From contig NZ_JABMKX010000001.1 in assembly GCF_013204885.1 (NCBI RefSeq), forward strand, positions 1 through 64,000: 64,000 bases of DNA, read 5' to 3'. Position 1 is the first letter of the stretch; every line of letters starts with the position of its first letter. Position numbers and translations under genes: made by a program. This document shows, piece by piece, positions 42,928 through 52,341 of the stretch. The notes under the pieces are model-generated. The model worked only from the letters and a program-made list of their open reading frames with translations, had not been told where the DNA came from and ran no database searches. Source of the DNA: Paenibacillus tritici. GTDB lineage: Bacteria; Bacillota; Bacilli; Paenibacillales; Paenibacillaceae.

Positions 42928-45900
42928 ATGATTAGCAGAACCAAGGCTTTGCTGCAACAGAAATTCCTGATGTACGGTCTGATTCTCGTGTTATGTGTAG
43001 GACAGTTAGCGTTGTTTCCGGCAGTGGGGGCGGCGGCAGGCAATCTGGCTCAAGGCAAGACGATCAGCGCAAGCTCTGTTGGTGATGTGTACGTGGCAGC
43101 GAATGCCAACGACAGCAATCAGGGCACGTATTGGGAGAGTGCCGGTAATGCTTTTCCGCACTGGATCAAGGTGGATCTGGGTGCCAGCAGCAGTGTGAAT
43201 CAGGTTGTACTAAAGCTGCCTGCGGGCTGGGAATCCAGAACACAGACGCTGTCTGTGCAAGGCAGTACGGATGATGTCTCTTACAGCAATCTGGCTGCTT
43301 CTGCGGACTATTCCTTCAATCCTTCCAGCGGCTCCAACGCCGTCACTATCCCATTCACAGCAGCAACCGCCCGTTATCTGAAAATAAATTTCACCGCCAA
43401 CACCGGCTGGCCTGCTGCCCAGCTATCCGAACTTGAGGTGTACGGAACCACGGTTTCTCCGCCCGGAACTTATGAAGCGGAAGCAGCCGCCTTATCCGGC
43501 GGAGCCAAGACCAACACGGATCATACCGGCTATACCGGTTCGGCATTTGTTGACGGCTACCTGACTCAGGGGGCAGCCACGACCTTCACCATATCCGCCG
43601 TATCGGCAGGTAATTATAGCGCAGCACTGCGGTACGCCAATGCTTCCGGCAGCACCAGGACGCTGAGTGTTTACGTAAATGGGACGAAGATCAGGCAGAC
43701 CTCGCTTGCCAATCTGGCGAACTGGGATACCTGGTCCACACAGGCTGAGACGCTTGCCTTAACTGCCGGAAATAACACGATTGCCTACAAATATGATGTG
43801 TCCGACTCCGGCAACGTGAATCTGGATCAGTTGGTCCTGACCGTCTCAGCGGCACCGACCGCTACGGCTACACCCGTTCCGACAGTAGCGCCAACCGCAA
43901 CACCAATACCGACTAGCGCACCGACGGCCACGCCAACCGTAGCCCCGACTGCTACTGCGACGCCAACACCGGCTGTAACGCCAACGCCTTCACCATCTGC
44001 TGCACCGACGGCTACTCCAAGCGCAGGCCCCGGCTCGAACTTAGCCATCGGCAAAACGGTTAATGCCTCCTCTTCCGTCTTCACTTTTGTCCCGGCCAAC
44101 GCGAATGACGGAGATGTGACCACATACTGGGAGGGAGCAGGAGGAAGTTATCCGAATACGCTGACTGTGAACCTTGGGTCGAACGCCAATGTAACCTCTG
44201 TAGTCGTGAAGCTTAATCCGGCTGCGGCCTGGGCTACCCGTACCCAAACCATTCAGGTACTGGGTCATAACCAGTCTACAGGAGCCTTCACCAGTCTGGT
44301 GCCCGCCGCAGTGTATACCTTCAACCCGGCCAGCGGCAACTCAGTGACCATTCCGGTCTCGGCAACGGCCAGTGAACTGCAACTGAAATTCACTGCGAAC
44401 TCTGGTTCAAGCGCGGGGCAGGTGGCTGAATTCCAGATTATCGGCACACCTGCTGCGAATCCCGATCTTACGGTAACCGGCATGTCCTGGAGCCCGTCTG
44501 CACCGGTAGAGACCAATACCATTACACTGAATGCCACTGTGAAAAATGCCGGGTCTGCTTCTTCGGCAGCAACCACCGTTAGCTTTTACCTTGGCAGCAC
44601 GCTTGCCGGTACTGCGCCAGTCGGTGCTCTGGCCGCAGGTGCATCGGCTAATGTATCGTTCAGTCTCGGGGCGAGGGATGCCGGAACCTATGCCTTAAGT
44701 GCCAAGGTTGACGAGAACAACACCGTCATTGAAATGAATGAAGGGAATAACAGCTACAGCCATCCGTCCTCTCTTACCGTAAATCCGGTATCCAGCTCGG
44801 ATCTGATCGCGTCTCCAGTCAGCTGGTCTCCGGGCAATCCGGCAGGAGGCAACACGGTGAGCTTCACGGTCGCTATTAAAAATCAGGGAACGGCGGCCTC
44901 CGCAGGCGGTGCGCATAACATCACGCTGACCCTTACGGATACAACCAGCGGTACAGTTATCACAACACTAACCGGTTCGTATAACGGTGTCATTGCCGCC
45001 GGAAGCACTACGGCTCCGGTTGCGCTCGGGACCTGGACCGCAGTGAACGGGAAATACAATGTGAAGACAGACATTGCCGTAGATCAGAACGAACTGGCAG
45101 TGAAGCGGGCCAATAATATCCAGAACCAGCCGCTCTACATCGGACGCGGGGCCAATATGCCATACGACATGTATGAGGCGGAGGACGGAGTGACCGGCGG
45201 CGGGGCGGTCAAGCTGAATCCGAACCGTACGATCGGCGATCTTGCCGGTGAAGCTTCGGGCAGAAGAGCCGTTACGCTGAGTACAACAGGCAGTTATGTC
45301 GAATTCACAACCAAAGCCAATACCAATACGCTGGTCACCCGGTTCTCCATCCCGGATTCGGCAAGCGGAGACGGAACAACCGCTACGCTCAATATTTATG
45401 TAAATGGTGTTTATAACAAAGCCATTACTTTGACTTCAAAGTACGCCTGGCTCTACGGGTCAGAGGTTAGCCCGGGCAATTCACCAAGCGCAGGCTCACC
45501 GCGTCATATCTATGATGAAGCAAATATCATGTTCGACAGTACCATTCCGGCAGGCAGCACGATCCGGCTGCAAAAGGATGCGGCTAATACTTCACAATAT
45601 GCCATAGACTTCGTCAGCCTGGAGCAGGTAGCTCCGGTTGCCAATCCGGACCCGTCCAAATATACGTTACCTCTTGGATTCACCCACCAGGATGTGCAGA
45701 ATGCCTTGGATAAGGTGCGTATGGATACTACGGGGAACCTGGTCGGCGTGTATCTTCCTGCGGGAACGTATGAGACCTCGAACAAATTCCAGGTATACGG
45801 CAAGGCAGTGAAGATCATTGGAGCCGGCCCGTGGTACACGCGGTTCTATGCTCCAGTCAACCAGTCCAATACAGATATCGGCTTCAGGGCTACCGATTCT

Positions 45901-46827
45901 GCGAATGGCTCGACGTTCTCGGGTTTTGCTTACTTCGGCAACTATACTTCACGGATTGACGGCCCAGGCAAGGTGTTCGACTTCTCCAATGTGGCGAACA
46001 TTACGATTGACAACATCTGGACCGAACATCAGGTATGTATGTACTGGGGGGCGAATACCGATTACATGGTGATCCGCAATTCGCGTATCCGCAACACCTT
46101 CGCCGACGGCATCAATATGACCAACGGCAGCACCAACAACCTGGTGTCCAACAATGAAGCCCGGGCGACCGGAGATGACAGCTTCGCGTTGTTCTCGGCC
46201 ATTGATTCCGGCGGCTCTGACATGAAGGACAATGTCTACGAGAATCTGACCTCGATCCTGACCTGGCGTGCAGCCGGTGTTGCCGTCTATGGCGGTTATG
46301 CCAATACCTTCCGCAACATTTATATTGCGGATACGCTCTGCTATTCGGGAATCACAATCAGCTCACTCGACTTCGGCTATGCCATGAACGGATTCGGGGC
46401 TTCACCGACGACGAACTTCCAGAATATCTCCGTGGTCCGGTCGGGTGGACATTTCTGGGGCGCACAGACTTTTCCGGCCATCTGGGTATTCTCCGCCTCC
46501 AAGGTATTCCAGGGTATCCGGGTCAGCGATGTGGATATCATTGATCCGACCTATCACGGGATCATGTTCCAGACCAATTATGTCGGCAATTCGCCGCAGT
46601 TCCCGGTAGCGGATACGATCTTCACGAACATTACGATTTCCGGTGCGCAGAAGAGCGGCGACGCCTTCGACGCCAAGTCCGGGGTCGGCATCTGGGCCAA
46701 TGAATCGGCCGAAGCGGGTCAAGGCCCTGCGGTAGGCAACGTTGTCTTCAACAACCTGAAGATCCAGAACACAGTCACACCTATCAAAAACACAACGTCT
46801 ACGTTCACGATTACAGTGAATCCGTAG
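42928..46827 (+). CDS. GH87 alpha-1,3-glucanase (mutanase), multidomain, secreted
   Basis: A 1299-residue enzyme. Signal peptide to about residue 36 (AAA cleavage region); discoidin-type carbohydrate module (about 38-172); CBM6/35 module (about 183-310); a Thr/Pro/Ala-rich linker (about 311-368); second discoidin module (about 372-508); two CARDB-like beta modules (about 512-735); and a parallel beta-helix catalytic domain (about 755-1299). This order equals that described for Bacillus circulans and Paenibacillus alpha-1,3-glucanases of GH87. The catalytic aspartates fit too: Asp1060, Asp1083 and Asp1084 have exactly the spacing (23, 24) of the three Asp reported for the P. glycanilyticus enzyme. 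It would hydrolyse fungal cell-wall or dental-biofilm alpha-1,3-glucan. GGGAGGTGG precedes ATG. Confidence 0.88.
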   Translation: MISRTKALLQQKFLMYGLILVLCVGQLALFPAVGAAAGNLAQGKTISASSVGDVYVAANANDSNQGTYWESAGNAFPHWIKVDLGASSSVNQVVLKLPAGWESRTQTLSVQGSTDDVSYSNLAASADYSFNPSSGSNAVTIPFTAATARYLKINFTANTGWPAAQLSELEVYGTTVSPPGTYEAEAAALSGGAKTNTDHTGYTGSAFVDGYLTQGAATTFTISAVSAGNYSAALRYANASGSTRTLSVYVNGTKIRQTSLANLANWDTWSTQAETLALTAGNNTIAYKYDVSDSGNVNLDQLVLTVSAAPTATATPVPTVAPTATPIPTSAPTATPTVAPTATATPTPAVTPTPSPSAAPTATPSAGPGSNLAIGKTVNASSSVFTFVPANANDGDVTTYWEGAGGSYPNTLTVNLGSNANVTSVVVKLNPAAAWATRTQTIQVLGHNQSTGAFTSLVPAAVYTFNPASGNSVTIPVSATASELQLKFTANSGSSAGQVAEFQIIGTPAANPDLTVTGMSWSPSAPVETNTITLNATVKNAGSASSAATTVSFYLGSTLAGTAPVGALAAGASANVSFSLGARDAGTYALSAKVDENNTVIEMNEGNNSYSHPSSLTVNPVSSSDLIASPVSWSPGNPAGGNTVSFTVAIKNQGTAASAGGAHNITLTLTDTTSGTVITTLTGSYNGVIAAGSTTAPVALGTWTAVNGKYNVKTDIAVDQNELAVKRANNIQNQPLYIGRGANMPYDMYEAEDGVTGGGAVKLNPNRTIGDLAGEASGRRAVTLSTTGSYVEFTTKANTNTLVTRFSIPDSASGDGTTATLNIYVNGVYNKAITLTSKYAWLYGSEVSPGNSPSAGSPRHIYDEANIMFDSTIPAGSTIRLQKDAANTSQYAIDFVSLEQVAPVANPDPSKYTLPLGFTHQDVQNALDKVRMDTTGNLVGVYLPAGTYETSNKFQVYGKAVKIIGAGPWYTRFYAPVNQSNTDIGFRATDSANGSTFSGFAYFGNYTSRIDGPGKVFDFSNVANITIDNIWTEHQVCMYWGANTDYMVIRNSRIRNTFADGINMTNGSTNNLVSNNEARATGDDSFALFSAIDSGGSDMKDNVYENLTSILTWRAAGVAVYGGYANTFRNIYIADTLCYSGITISSLDFGYAMNGFGASPTTNFQNISVVRSGGHFWGAQTFPAIWVFSASKVFQGIRVSDVDIIDPTYHGIMFQTNYVGNSPQFPVADTIFTNITISGAQKSGDAFDAKSGVGIWANESAEAGQGPAVGNVVFNNLKIQNTVTPIKNTTSTFTITVNP

Positions 46828-46920
46828 AGAGAAACATTTATCAGAGCATGTGGCAGAGACTTATAATGCTTATCTGAGAACAGGTTCAGCCGGATACGAA
46901 TGAGTTAAAAATAGAGCCAT

Positions 46921-47010
46921 CCGTAGCTCAGAGCCGTACAAGAAACGGCACTCGTAACTCAGGGCTGTACAAGAACTTCTTCCCATCACTTAGGACTGCA
47001 CAAAGAGCCG
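46921..47010. repeat. Three imperfect 30-bp tandem repeats
   Basis: Units at 46921, 46951 and 46981 share the pattern CGTAnCTCAGrGCYGTACAAGAA with substitutions, exactly 30 bases apart. They lie between the GH87 stop and the terminator at 47013. Confidence 0.65.
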
Positions 47011-47012
47011 CA

Positions 47013-47054
47013 CAACAATCGCCTCCCGTATATACGGGGGCGATTTGTTGCGTT
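47013..47054. terminator. Terminator after GH87 gene
   Basis: ACAACAATCGCCTCCCGTA pairs with TACGGGGGCGATTTGTTGC with few mismatches around TATA. No long T run follows on the plus strand, so it could also act as an RNA 3'-end structure. Confidence 0.65.
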
Positions 47055-47198
47055 GCATGTGCTTCACAGCAGCATTACAAGAACAATCATTGACCGATCT
47101 GCTATGGCATCCGGATAGGCGTTATGCGAGATAGGCTTGTAAATGGGGCATGAAGGTAATGCCGGACAAGCTCAAAGAGAGAAGCATATGAAGCAGTT

Positions 47199-47380
47199 GG
47201 ATTTCCTCCACTTACTGCCGAACGAATGGGCGATGTTGTAACAGCAGTTGGATAAACGGCACTTAAATTCTTCCATTTCATCCATTCCAGCGAAAACCAA
47301 CCTGATTAGTTGTTGTTTTTCCACTTGCTTCCGCTCATCGCACAGAAATGGAGAATTTAAGATACGTTTTTCCATTTGCT
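47199..47380 (+). repeat. Dispersed repeat R1, copy D (182 bp)
   Basis: GGATTTCCTCCACTTACT start, AGCAGTTGGATAAACGGCA inverted block, TTGTTTTTCCACTTGCTTCC in the middle and GAATTTAAGATACGTTTTTCC before the last box (CCATTTGCT). Same length as copies A and B and the same orientation. It lies in the 933-base gap between the GH87 and cysteine synthase genes. Confidence 0.85.
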
Positions 47381-47447
47381 TGATACAACAGGTATAACCG
47401 TTACAATGGTCTGCGATTGTCCGGGAACCCTGTGAAGCCATGGAAAT

Positions 47448-47622
47448 CCTGCACGTTTTACAACAAATTAATCTTTTCTTAGCCGAATTTAGAGGATTCC
47501 TGCACAAAGTGCAACACTTCGGGCGCTGAACGGCCGATCTGTAAGCATTTCCTGCAAAATATACAACAATCCCCGATCTGATTCGATCCCCCGCCGGACA
47601 TCCTGCATTTACTACAACAATT
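47448..47622. repeat. Four-unit array of a 19-20-bp box, period 51-52 bp
   Basis: The box CCTGCA-N5-TACAACAA (second copy GCAACACT) starts at 47448, 47499, 47551 and 47602. The 31-32 bases between boxes are not conserved. The spacing is regular to one base. It is not CRISPR-like: boxes are short and degenerate and no cas genes are near. It precedes the cysteine synthase gene by 140 bases. Confidence 0.7.
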
Positions 47623-47760
47623 CCATTTCGATTAGCACCACTTCTAGCACTACTTCAAGCACTATTTCAAATCAAATCCCTATCCGCCAAATCGACAAGC
47701 GGCATACGTTAGCGATACAATGGAACCTATATCATATATAAGAACGAGGGAGGCGCGCAT

Positions 47761-48684
47761 ATGACGAAGCGGGTAGTTAATAATATCACGGAGCTGATCG
47801 GTGGAACGCCGGTGGTACGCTTGAACCGCGTGACCGGACCGGAGGATGCGGAGCTGTATGTGAAGCTGGAGATGTTCAATCCCAGCGGCAGCGTCAAGGA
47901 CCGGGCAGCCTATAATCTGATCCTGCAGGCGGAGCTGGACGGACGGCTGCTGCCCGGCGGTACAATCATCGAGCCGACGAGCGGCAATACGGGCATCGGT
48001 CTGGCGATGAATGCAGCGGCGAAGGGGTATAAGGCAATTCTGATTATGCCGGATAATATGACGAAGGAACGGATCAATATCCTGAAGGCTTACGGGGCGG
48101 AAGTGGTGCTGACTCCGGCGGCGGAACGGATGCCCGGCGCGATTGCCAAGGCGGTGGAGCTGGGGCGTGAGATTGCCGGGAGCTTCATCCCGCAGCAGTT
48201 CGAGAACCAGTCGAATCCGGACATTCACCGTATCACTACCGCCCCGGAAATTCTGGAGCAGATGGAGGGTCGGCTGGATGTCTTCGTCGCCACCTCCGGC
48301 ACCGGCGGGACCATTACCGGCACTGGTGAGGCACTGCGGGAACAATTGCCCGAGCTTCGCATAGTCGTCGTGGAACCGCAGGGTTCACCGGTGTTGTCCG
48401 GCGGCCAGCCCGGACCGCATAAGCTGGTGGGAACCAGCCCCGGCTTCGTACCGGCGATTCTGAACACTAGCATCTACAATGAGATCGTGCAGGTATCCGA
48501 CGAGAATGCCCTGGAGATGGTAAGAGTACTTGCCAGCACCGAAGGAATTCTGATCGGCCCTTCCGGCGGAGCAGCAGTCTGGACGGCATTGCAGGAAGCA
48601 CGGCGCCAAGGCCGGGGCAAGCGGGTGTTGTGTATTGCTCCTGATACTGGAGAACGATATCTCAGTATGGGGATTTTTGACTAA
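47761..48684 (+). CDS. cysK: Cysteine synthase (O-acetylserine sulfhydrylase)
   Basis: A 307-residue PLP enzyme of the CysK family: Lys46 in PSGSVKDRAA binds PLP, PTSGNTGIGLAM near 75 holds the substrate, and ATSGTGGTITGTGE near 178 the phosphate. It makes cysteine from O-acetylserine and sulfide. GAGGGAGGCGCGC precedes ATG 47761. Downstream, after 19 bases, is a lipoprotein gene that may be cotranscribed. Confidence 0.92.
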   Translation: MTKRVVNNITELIGGTPVVRLNRVTGPEDAELYVKLEMFNPSGSVKDRAAYNLILQAELDGRLLPGGTIIEPTSGNTGIGLAMNAAAKGYKAILIMPDNMTKERINILKAYGAEVVLTPAAERMPGAIAKAVELGREIAGSFIPQQFENQSNPDIHRITTAPEILEQMEGRLDVFVATSGTGGTITGTGEALREQLPELRIVVVEPQGSPVLSGGQPGPHKLVGTSPGFVPAILNTSIYNEIVQVSDENALEMVRVLASTEGILIGPSGGAAVWTALQEARRQGRGKRVLCIAPDTGERYLSMGIFD

Positions 48685-48703
48685 ATTTCACTGGAGGTAC
48701 GCT

Positions 48704-49735
48704 ATGAATCAAGTGAAGGGCCGCAACCGGTACCGGGTCAGAGCGGCCGGAATCCTTATTCTTGCAGCAGCAGTTGTCTTAGTCTTCAGCCTATCCGGGT
48801 GTTCCAGGCCGGGCGGCAATGACGATACAAGCGGTGCAGAAGCTTCGGCCATGCCATCCCCTGCCGGGACGCAGCTCCCTTCACCTGCCGCCGGGCAGAC
48901 GGATGCCCCGGAAGGGACGGAGCCTGCTGCAAGCGCCCCGGATTCCAGTCCGTCCGCACTGACGGCATTCATGGACCCTGACAAGCTGCAGCCTGTTTTC
49001 GGATTTGCCGACGAGACCGGGAGTCATATTCTTGTCACTAGGGAAGAGGAGGGGAATGAACAGCAGATGCAATCCCTGAATACGGCCATCGGCAACGGAG
49101 GCCAGGAGCTGGCCGTGAAGTTCGAGAAGTGGCAGGCGGGGAGTGAGGACAGCAACGGACGGGAGCTGGCGAATAATATTCCCCATCTGTCCGGTTATCT
49201 GTTCAAGGTTGAGAGTGGCGCGGCTGAACAGAATGAAACCTATTATCTGGCCGATTCTGCCCAATTCCCGCAGGCTGCCTTGCTGGCGATTCAGCCCGCC
49301 GACCCGGCGGCTCCACAGCTTGCCCTTGAAGATCCTGTGCGACAAAGTATAGCGGCCGTGAAGCAGCGGAAGATTGAGTCGGTGTGGAAGCTGGCTGATC
49401 TGGGCCCGGACAGACGGCTCTATGTCGTCCAGTTCGTTAGAATGGATAAGGATATGCTCTTCAGCCTTGTGCTGGAGGAAGACGGGAAGCTCAGCTTCAA
49501 GGATTATCCCGCTGTGCTTCAGGACAATGAATATTCAGTCTGGCGGGTCGATGACGGCGGTGAGGTGATTCCGCAGATGTTCTCCTTGTTGTTCGCGGCG
49601 CAAGCAGCAGACGGACTGCTGATTGGGCTGAACTGGTGGGGAGCGGAGGGAGTAAGCAGCTTTTTCCTGTCCCAGCAAGGTGGTAGCTTCACAGAACTGA
49701 AGATCGAGTACAGCCGTTATATTTCTCCCTTGTAG
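48704..49735 (+). CDS. Putative lipoprotein of unknown function
   Basis: A 343-residue protein with signal peptide and lipobox: AAGILILAAAVVLVFSLSGC, Cys33. A Ser/Ala/Pro/Thr-rich linker to about residue 85 is followed by a beta-rich domain (PVFGFADETGSHILVTREE opening). No family recognised. ATG 48704 with TGGAGGT seven bases upstream; an earlier in-frame TTG at 48635 lies inside cysK and is rejected. Confidence 0.75.
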   Translation: MNQVKGRNRYRVRAAGILILAAAVVLVFSLSGCSRPGGNDDTSGAEASAMPSPAGTQLPSPAAGQTDAPEGTEPAASAPDSSPSALTAFMDPDKLQPVFGFADETGSHILVTREEEGNEQQMQSLNTAIGNGGQELAVKFEKWQAGSEDSNGRELANNIPHLSGYLFKVESGAAEQNETYYLADSAQFPQAALLAIQPADPAAPQLALEDPVRQSIAAVKQRKIESVWKLADLGPDRRLYVVQFVRMDKDMLFSLVLEEDGKLSFKDYPAVLQDNEYSVWRVDDGGEVIPQMFSLLFAAQAADGLLIGLNWWGAEGVSSFFLSQQGGSFTELKIEYSRYISPL

Positions 49736-49755
49736 TTCAGAGGGAACGGCAAGCA

Positions 49756-49803
49756 GACAGGGCTCCCCATCACTTCTGGGTGACGGAGGAGCCTTGTCTG
49801 CTT
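49756..49803. terminator. Terminator between lipoprotein and vanZ-like genes
   Basis: AGACAGGGCTCC-CCATCACTTCTGGGTGACGG-AGGAGCCTTGTCT stem, with an inner hairpin. It serves the convergent genes on both sides. Confidence 0.85.
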
Positions 49804-50285
49804 GTTATATAAATACTCATTAAAGGGCGGATCAACAGATAGCCGAGCAGCCCGCCGAACGTATTCAGGAGCAGATCGTCCACATCCAAGGTTCCGATAT
49901 AAAAGACCGACTGGGCCCCTTCCAGCACGGCGCTTAATGCGAAGGACCAGAGCAGCACACCGCTGAAGGAGCCGCTGCCTTTTCCATTTGGGGACAAGAG
50001 CACCAGGAATATGCCAAAAGGTATAAACAAAGCGATATTTCCCGCGAAATTAACAAAGCTGTGAGGGGTGACATGGTGATAGGTGCTGGACAGCGTAGCA
50101 AGCGGCGTCAGGTTGCCTCTCTGCAGACTTCCTATAATGTTCTCCGGGCCGTGCTGAAGCTGCTGCCAGAGAAAGCTGAGATCAATCGAACCAAATTTGA
50201 ACAAAATGATTTTGAACAGGATATAGATATATACGGCTAATAGTGCCTGTAAACCGTACATTCTCCGATTATGTGCTTGGTTCAT
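49770..50285 (-). CDS. vanZ: VanZ-like membrane protein
   Basis: A 171-residue VanZ protein with about four membrane helices: NFAGNIALFIPFGIFLVLL near 77 and ALEGAQSVFYIGTLDVDDLLLNTFGGLLGYLL near 118, the family hallmark. VanZ-type proteins give low-level teicoplanin resistance and are also common outside resistance cassettes. It overlaps the vanY-like gene by four bases. Its end overlaps the terminator at 49756-49803. Confidence 0.88.
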   Translation of the reverse strand: MNQAHNRRMYGLQALLAVYIYILFKIILFKFGSIDLSFLWQQLQHGPENIIGSLQRGNLTPLATLSSTYHHVTPHSFVNFAGNIALFIPFGIFLVLLSPNGKGSGSFSGVLLWSFALSAVLEGAQSVFYIGTLDVDDLLLNTFGGLLGYLLIRPLMSIYITSRQGSSVTQK

Positions 50286-51151
50286 TCCGCATCACCGCTT
50301 TCTGCCGTCATAATCACACCGTCCATATTATCTCCAGAGAGCTCTATGTGTTGACCGGCAGGCACAGGAACCGGGGTATTTCCCTTGACCTCTATATAAG
50401 AGATCTGATAGTGGGTACCGTTAACGGTAGTGGTGATCGTCTGCTGCTGCTTAAGGAATTCAAGGTACTCTTCCAGGGTGAAATTCTTATCCCGCATAAT
50501 AATGCTGTGCGGCAGCCCTACATAACGGAAATGCCAAGGCTCATACTGGATGCCAGTAATCTCTGTTTTATCTTCAGGATAGCGCAGAATGAAGCCGTAA
50601 TCCCATGCGTTATCCCGCAGCCATTGCCCTTCAGGGGCATGGCTCATGGACATCTGTGAGGAGCCGATGTCGAGCGACAAGCCTAGATTATGTTCGCTGT
50701 ATCCGGGCGGCAGGGCGTAGTCAGCCCCTTTTTCCTCATAGAGCTGCTTCTGCTTCGCATTGTCCCTATAGCCGCTGCTAATCAGGAAATGGTTGATATC
50801 CTCCCCGGAAGCGGCCTGCACCATCTCGGCGAATTTCTCTGCCACTTGTCTGGAGAGCTGTGTTTTGTGGTCCAGCAGCCCGTACCCTGCGGTCAGCTCC
50901 TCATGATCTAACAGACTGACAATGTCCCGGCTGACGCCCGTTTCATGTACGGGATAATCCTTGTTGACCAGCAGCAAATCACCTTTGTAGATCTGGCCTT
51001 TGGGAATCAGCGTCAGATTCTTGGAACCTTTATCTGTAGAGACTTGCACGGTGCCGGTGTTCAGTTCAGCCTTAGCATCCTCCCGGTCCCGCGAAGCCCA
51101 TTCATAACCGGCCAGCCCGACAATTACAATCACTAATAACCACTTCTTCAT
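50282..51151 (-). CDS. vanY: D-Ala-D-Ala carboxypeptidase, VanY family (M15B)
   Basis: A 289-residue zinc carboxypeptidase. An N-terminal anchor helix (WLLVIVIVGLAGYEWA) places it outside the membrane. M15 motifs are present: SSGYRDNAKQKQLY, SEHNLGLSLDIG with the His/Asp zinc ligands and EPWHFRYVG with the catalytic Glu and third ligand His. It trims the terminal D-Ala from peptidoglycan precursors. Overlaps vanZ by four bases and follows the kinase gene after 92 bases. Confidence 0.9.
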   Translation of the reverse strand: MKKWLLVIVIVGLAGYEWASRDREDAKAELNTGTVQVSTDKGSKNLTLIPKGQIYKGDLLLVNKDYPVHETGVSRDIVSLLDHEELTAGYGLLDHKTQLSRQVAEKFAEMVQAASGEDINHFLISSGYRDNAKQKQLYEEKGADYALPPGYSEHNLGLSLDIGSSQMSMSHAPEGQWLRDNAWDYGFILRYPEDKTEITGIQYEPWHFRYVGLPHSIIMRDKNFTLEEYLEFLKQQQTITTTVNGTHYQISYIEVKGNTPVPVPAGQHIELSGDNMDGVIMTAESGDAE

Positions 51152-51243
51152 GTTATCTTCCTCCTTGGCTCTATGAATACAGCATAAGGGAGTGTGTTTA
51201 AAAAGAAGTGGGGTAAAGTTAAAGTTTTTCTTAAAAGATGTTC

Positions 51244-52341
51244 TTACTTGATCAGACCCGGCAGCCGCACCTCGAAAAGCGTACGGATGGTATCACTCTG
51301 GACGGAGATCGTCCCCTGATGCTGCTCTACGATATTCTTGGCAATGAACAGGCCCAGGCCGGTGCTGCCTTCCTGATGGGTCCGCGCCCGGTCGCCCGTA
51401 TAGAACATATCGAATAGAAAAGGCAGGTCCTCCTCAGGAATCCTGTCTCCATAGTTGATGACCTGGACAACGACCTGATCTTCCTCCGGATGGCAGAGGA
51501 TATCGACGTAACGGCCGTCTTTGCCATAACGCACCGCATTGGTCAGCAGGTTCTCGAATACCCGGGCGAGCAGCTCCCCGTCCCCGGTAATCGAAAGGTG
51601 CGGAGTCAGCTCAAGGCGGGCCGTCAGCCCGTTGTTATCCAGCACCGGATATAGCTCCTCATTCAACTGAACCAGCAGCTTGCTCAGATCGAGGGGGAGC
51701 TGTTCCACGGTCATCATGCCGTAATTCATCCTGGTAATCTCAAACAGCTCATCGAGGAGCTTTTCCAGCCGCTGCGATTTGGTATAAGCAATTGTTGTGT
51801 AATGTTTGACCTGTTCATCGGTTAATTGTCCGTCCTTCAGCACCAGATCCAGATAGCCGAGCACGGAGGTCAGCGGGGTCCGCAGATCATGGGCCAGATT
51901 AAGCACAAGCTTGTCCTTGCTGTTCTCAGCGAAATCCCCGCGTTCCACCGCTTCCTGGAGCTTATCCTTAGCCAGATTGAGATCGGCGGCAATATCCTCG
52001 AATTCATCATTGGATTGAATGCGGATGCGGCTCTTGAAGTCCCCGTTGGCCAACAGGCGGATATGCTGCGAGATTTCTTTGAAATACCGGGCATACGGCT
52101 TGGTGAACAGGAAGAAGAACAGCAGCGCCAGCGGGATGAAGAAGATCAGGAAGAAATTGAGGTCTCCGAAGTCGGCAATCAGATAGCGGAAGCGGGTCAG
52201 CTTGTCCTCGAACTTCACCTGGGAGGTATAGTAGCTTTGCAGGATTTTATACAGTACATAAGTAACAATGCCGGAGCAGGCCATGCTCAGAACCAGCAGA
52301 AAGATCATTTTGAAGCGGAAGCTGCGAAAAAGGTTAGCCAT
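51244..52341 (-). CDS. vanS: Sensor histidine kinase, VanS type
   Basis: A 365-residue kinase with two membrane helices (about 10-30 and 50-72), a HAMP domain and a HisKA domain whose phosphorylated His lies in NLAHDLRTPLTSVLGYLDLVL near 150, followed by an ATPase domain with NLLTNAVRYGKDGR and STGLGLFIAKNI. Short extracytoplasmic loop, as in VanS/YycG-like envelope sensors. ATG 52341 overlaps the regulator stop by eight bases. Confidence 0.9.
   Translation of the reverse strand: MANLFRSFRFKMIFLLVLSMACSGIVTYVLYKILQSYYTSQVKFEDKLTRFRYLIADFGDLNFFLIFFIPLALLFFFLFTKPYARYFKEISQHIRLLANGDFKSRIRIQSNDEFEDIAADLNLAKDKLQEAVERGDFAENSKDKLVLNLAHDLRTPLTSVLGYLDLVLKDGQLTDEQVKHYTTIAYTKSQRLEKLLDELFEITRMNYGMMTVEQLPLDLSKLLVQLNEELYPVLDNNGLTARLELTPHLSITGDGELLARVFENLLTNAVRYGKDGRYVDILCHPEEDQVVVQVINYGDRIPEEDLPFLFDMFYTGDRARTHQEGSTGLGLFIAKNIVEQHQGTISVQSDTIRTLFEVRLPGLIK

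Noticed and set aside
42928..46827. Pectate lyase
   Set aside because: The beta-helix end looked like one, but domain order and the three-Asp spacing fit GH87 better.
47448..47622. CRISPR array
   Set aside because: Repeats are only about 20 bp and differ from each other, only four units, no leader and no cas genes.
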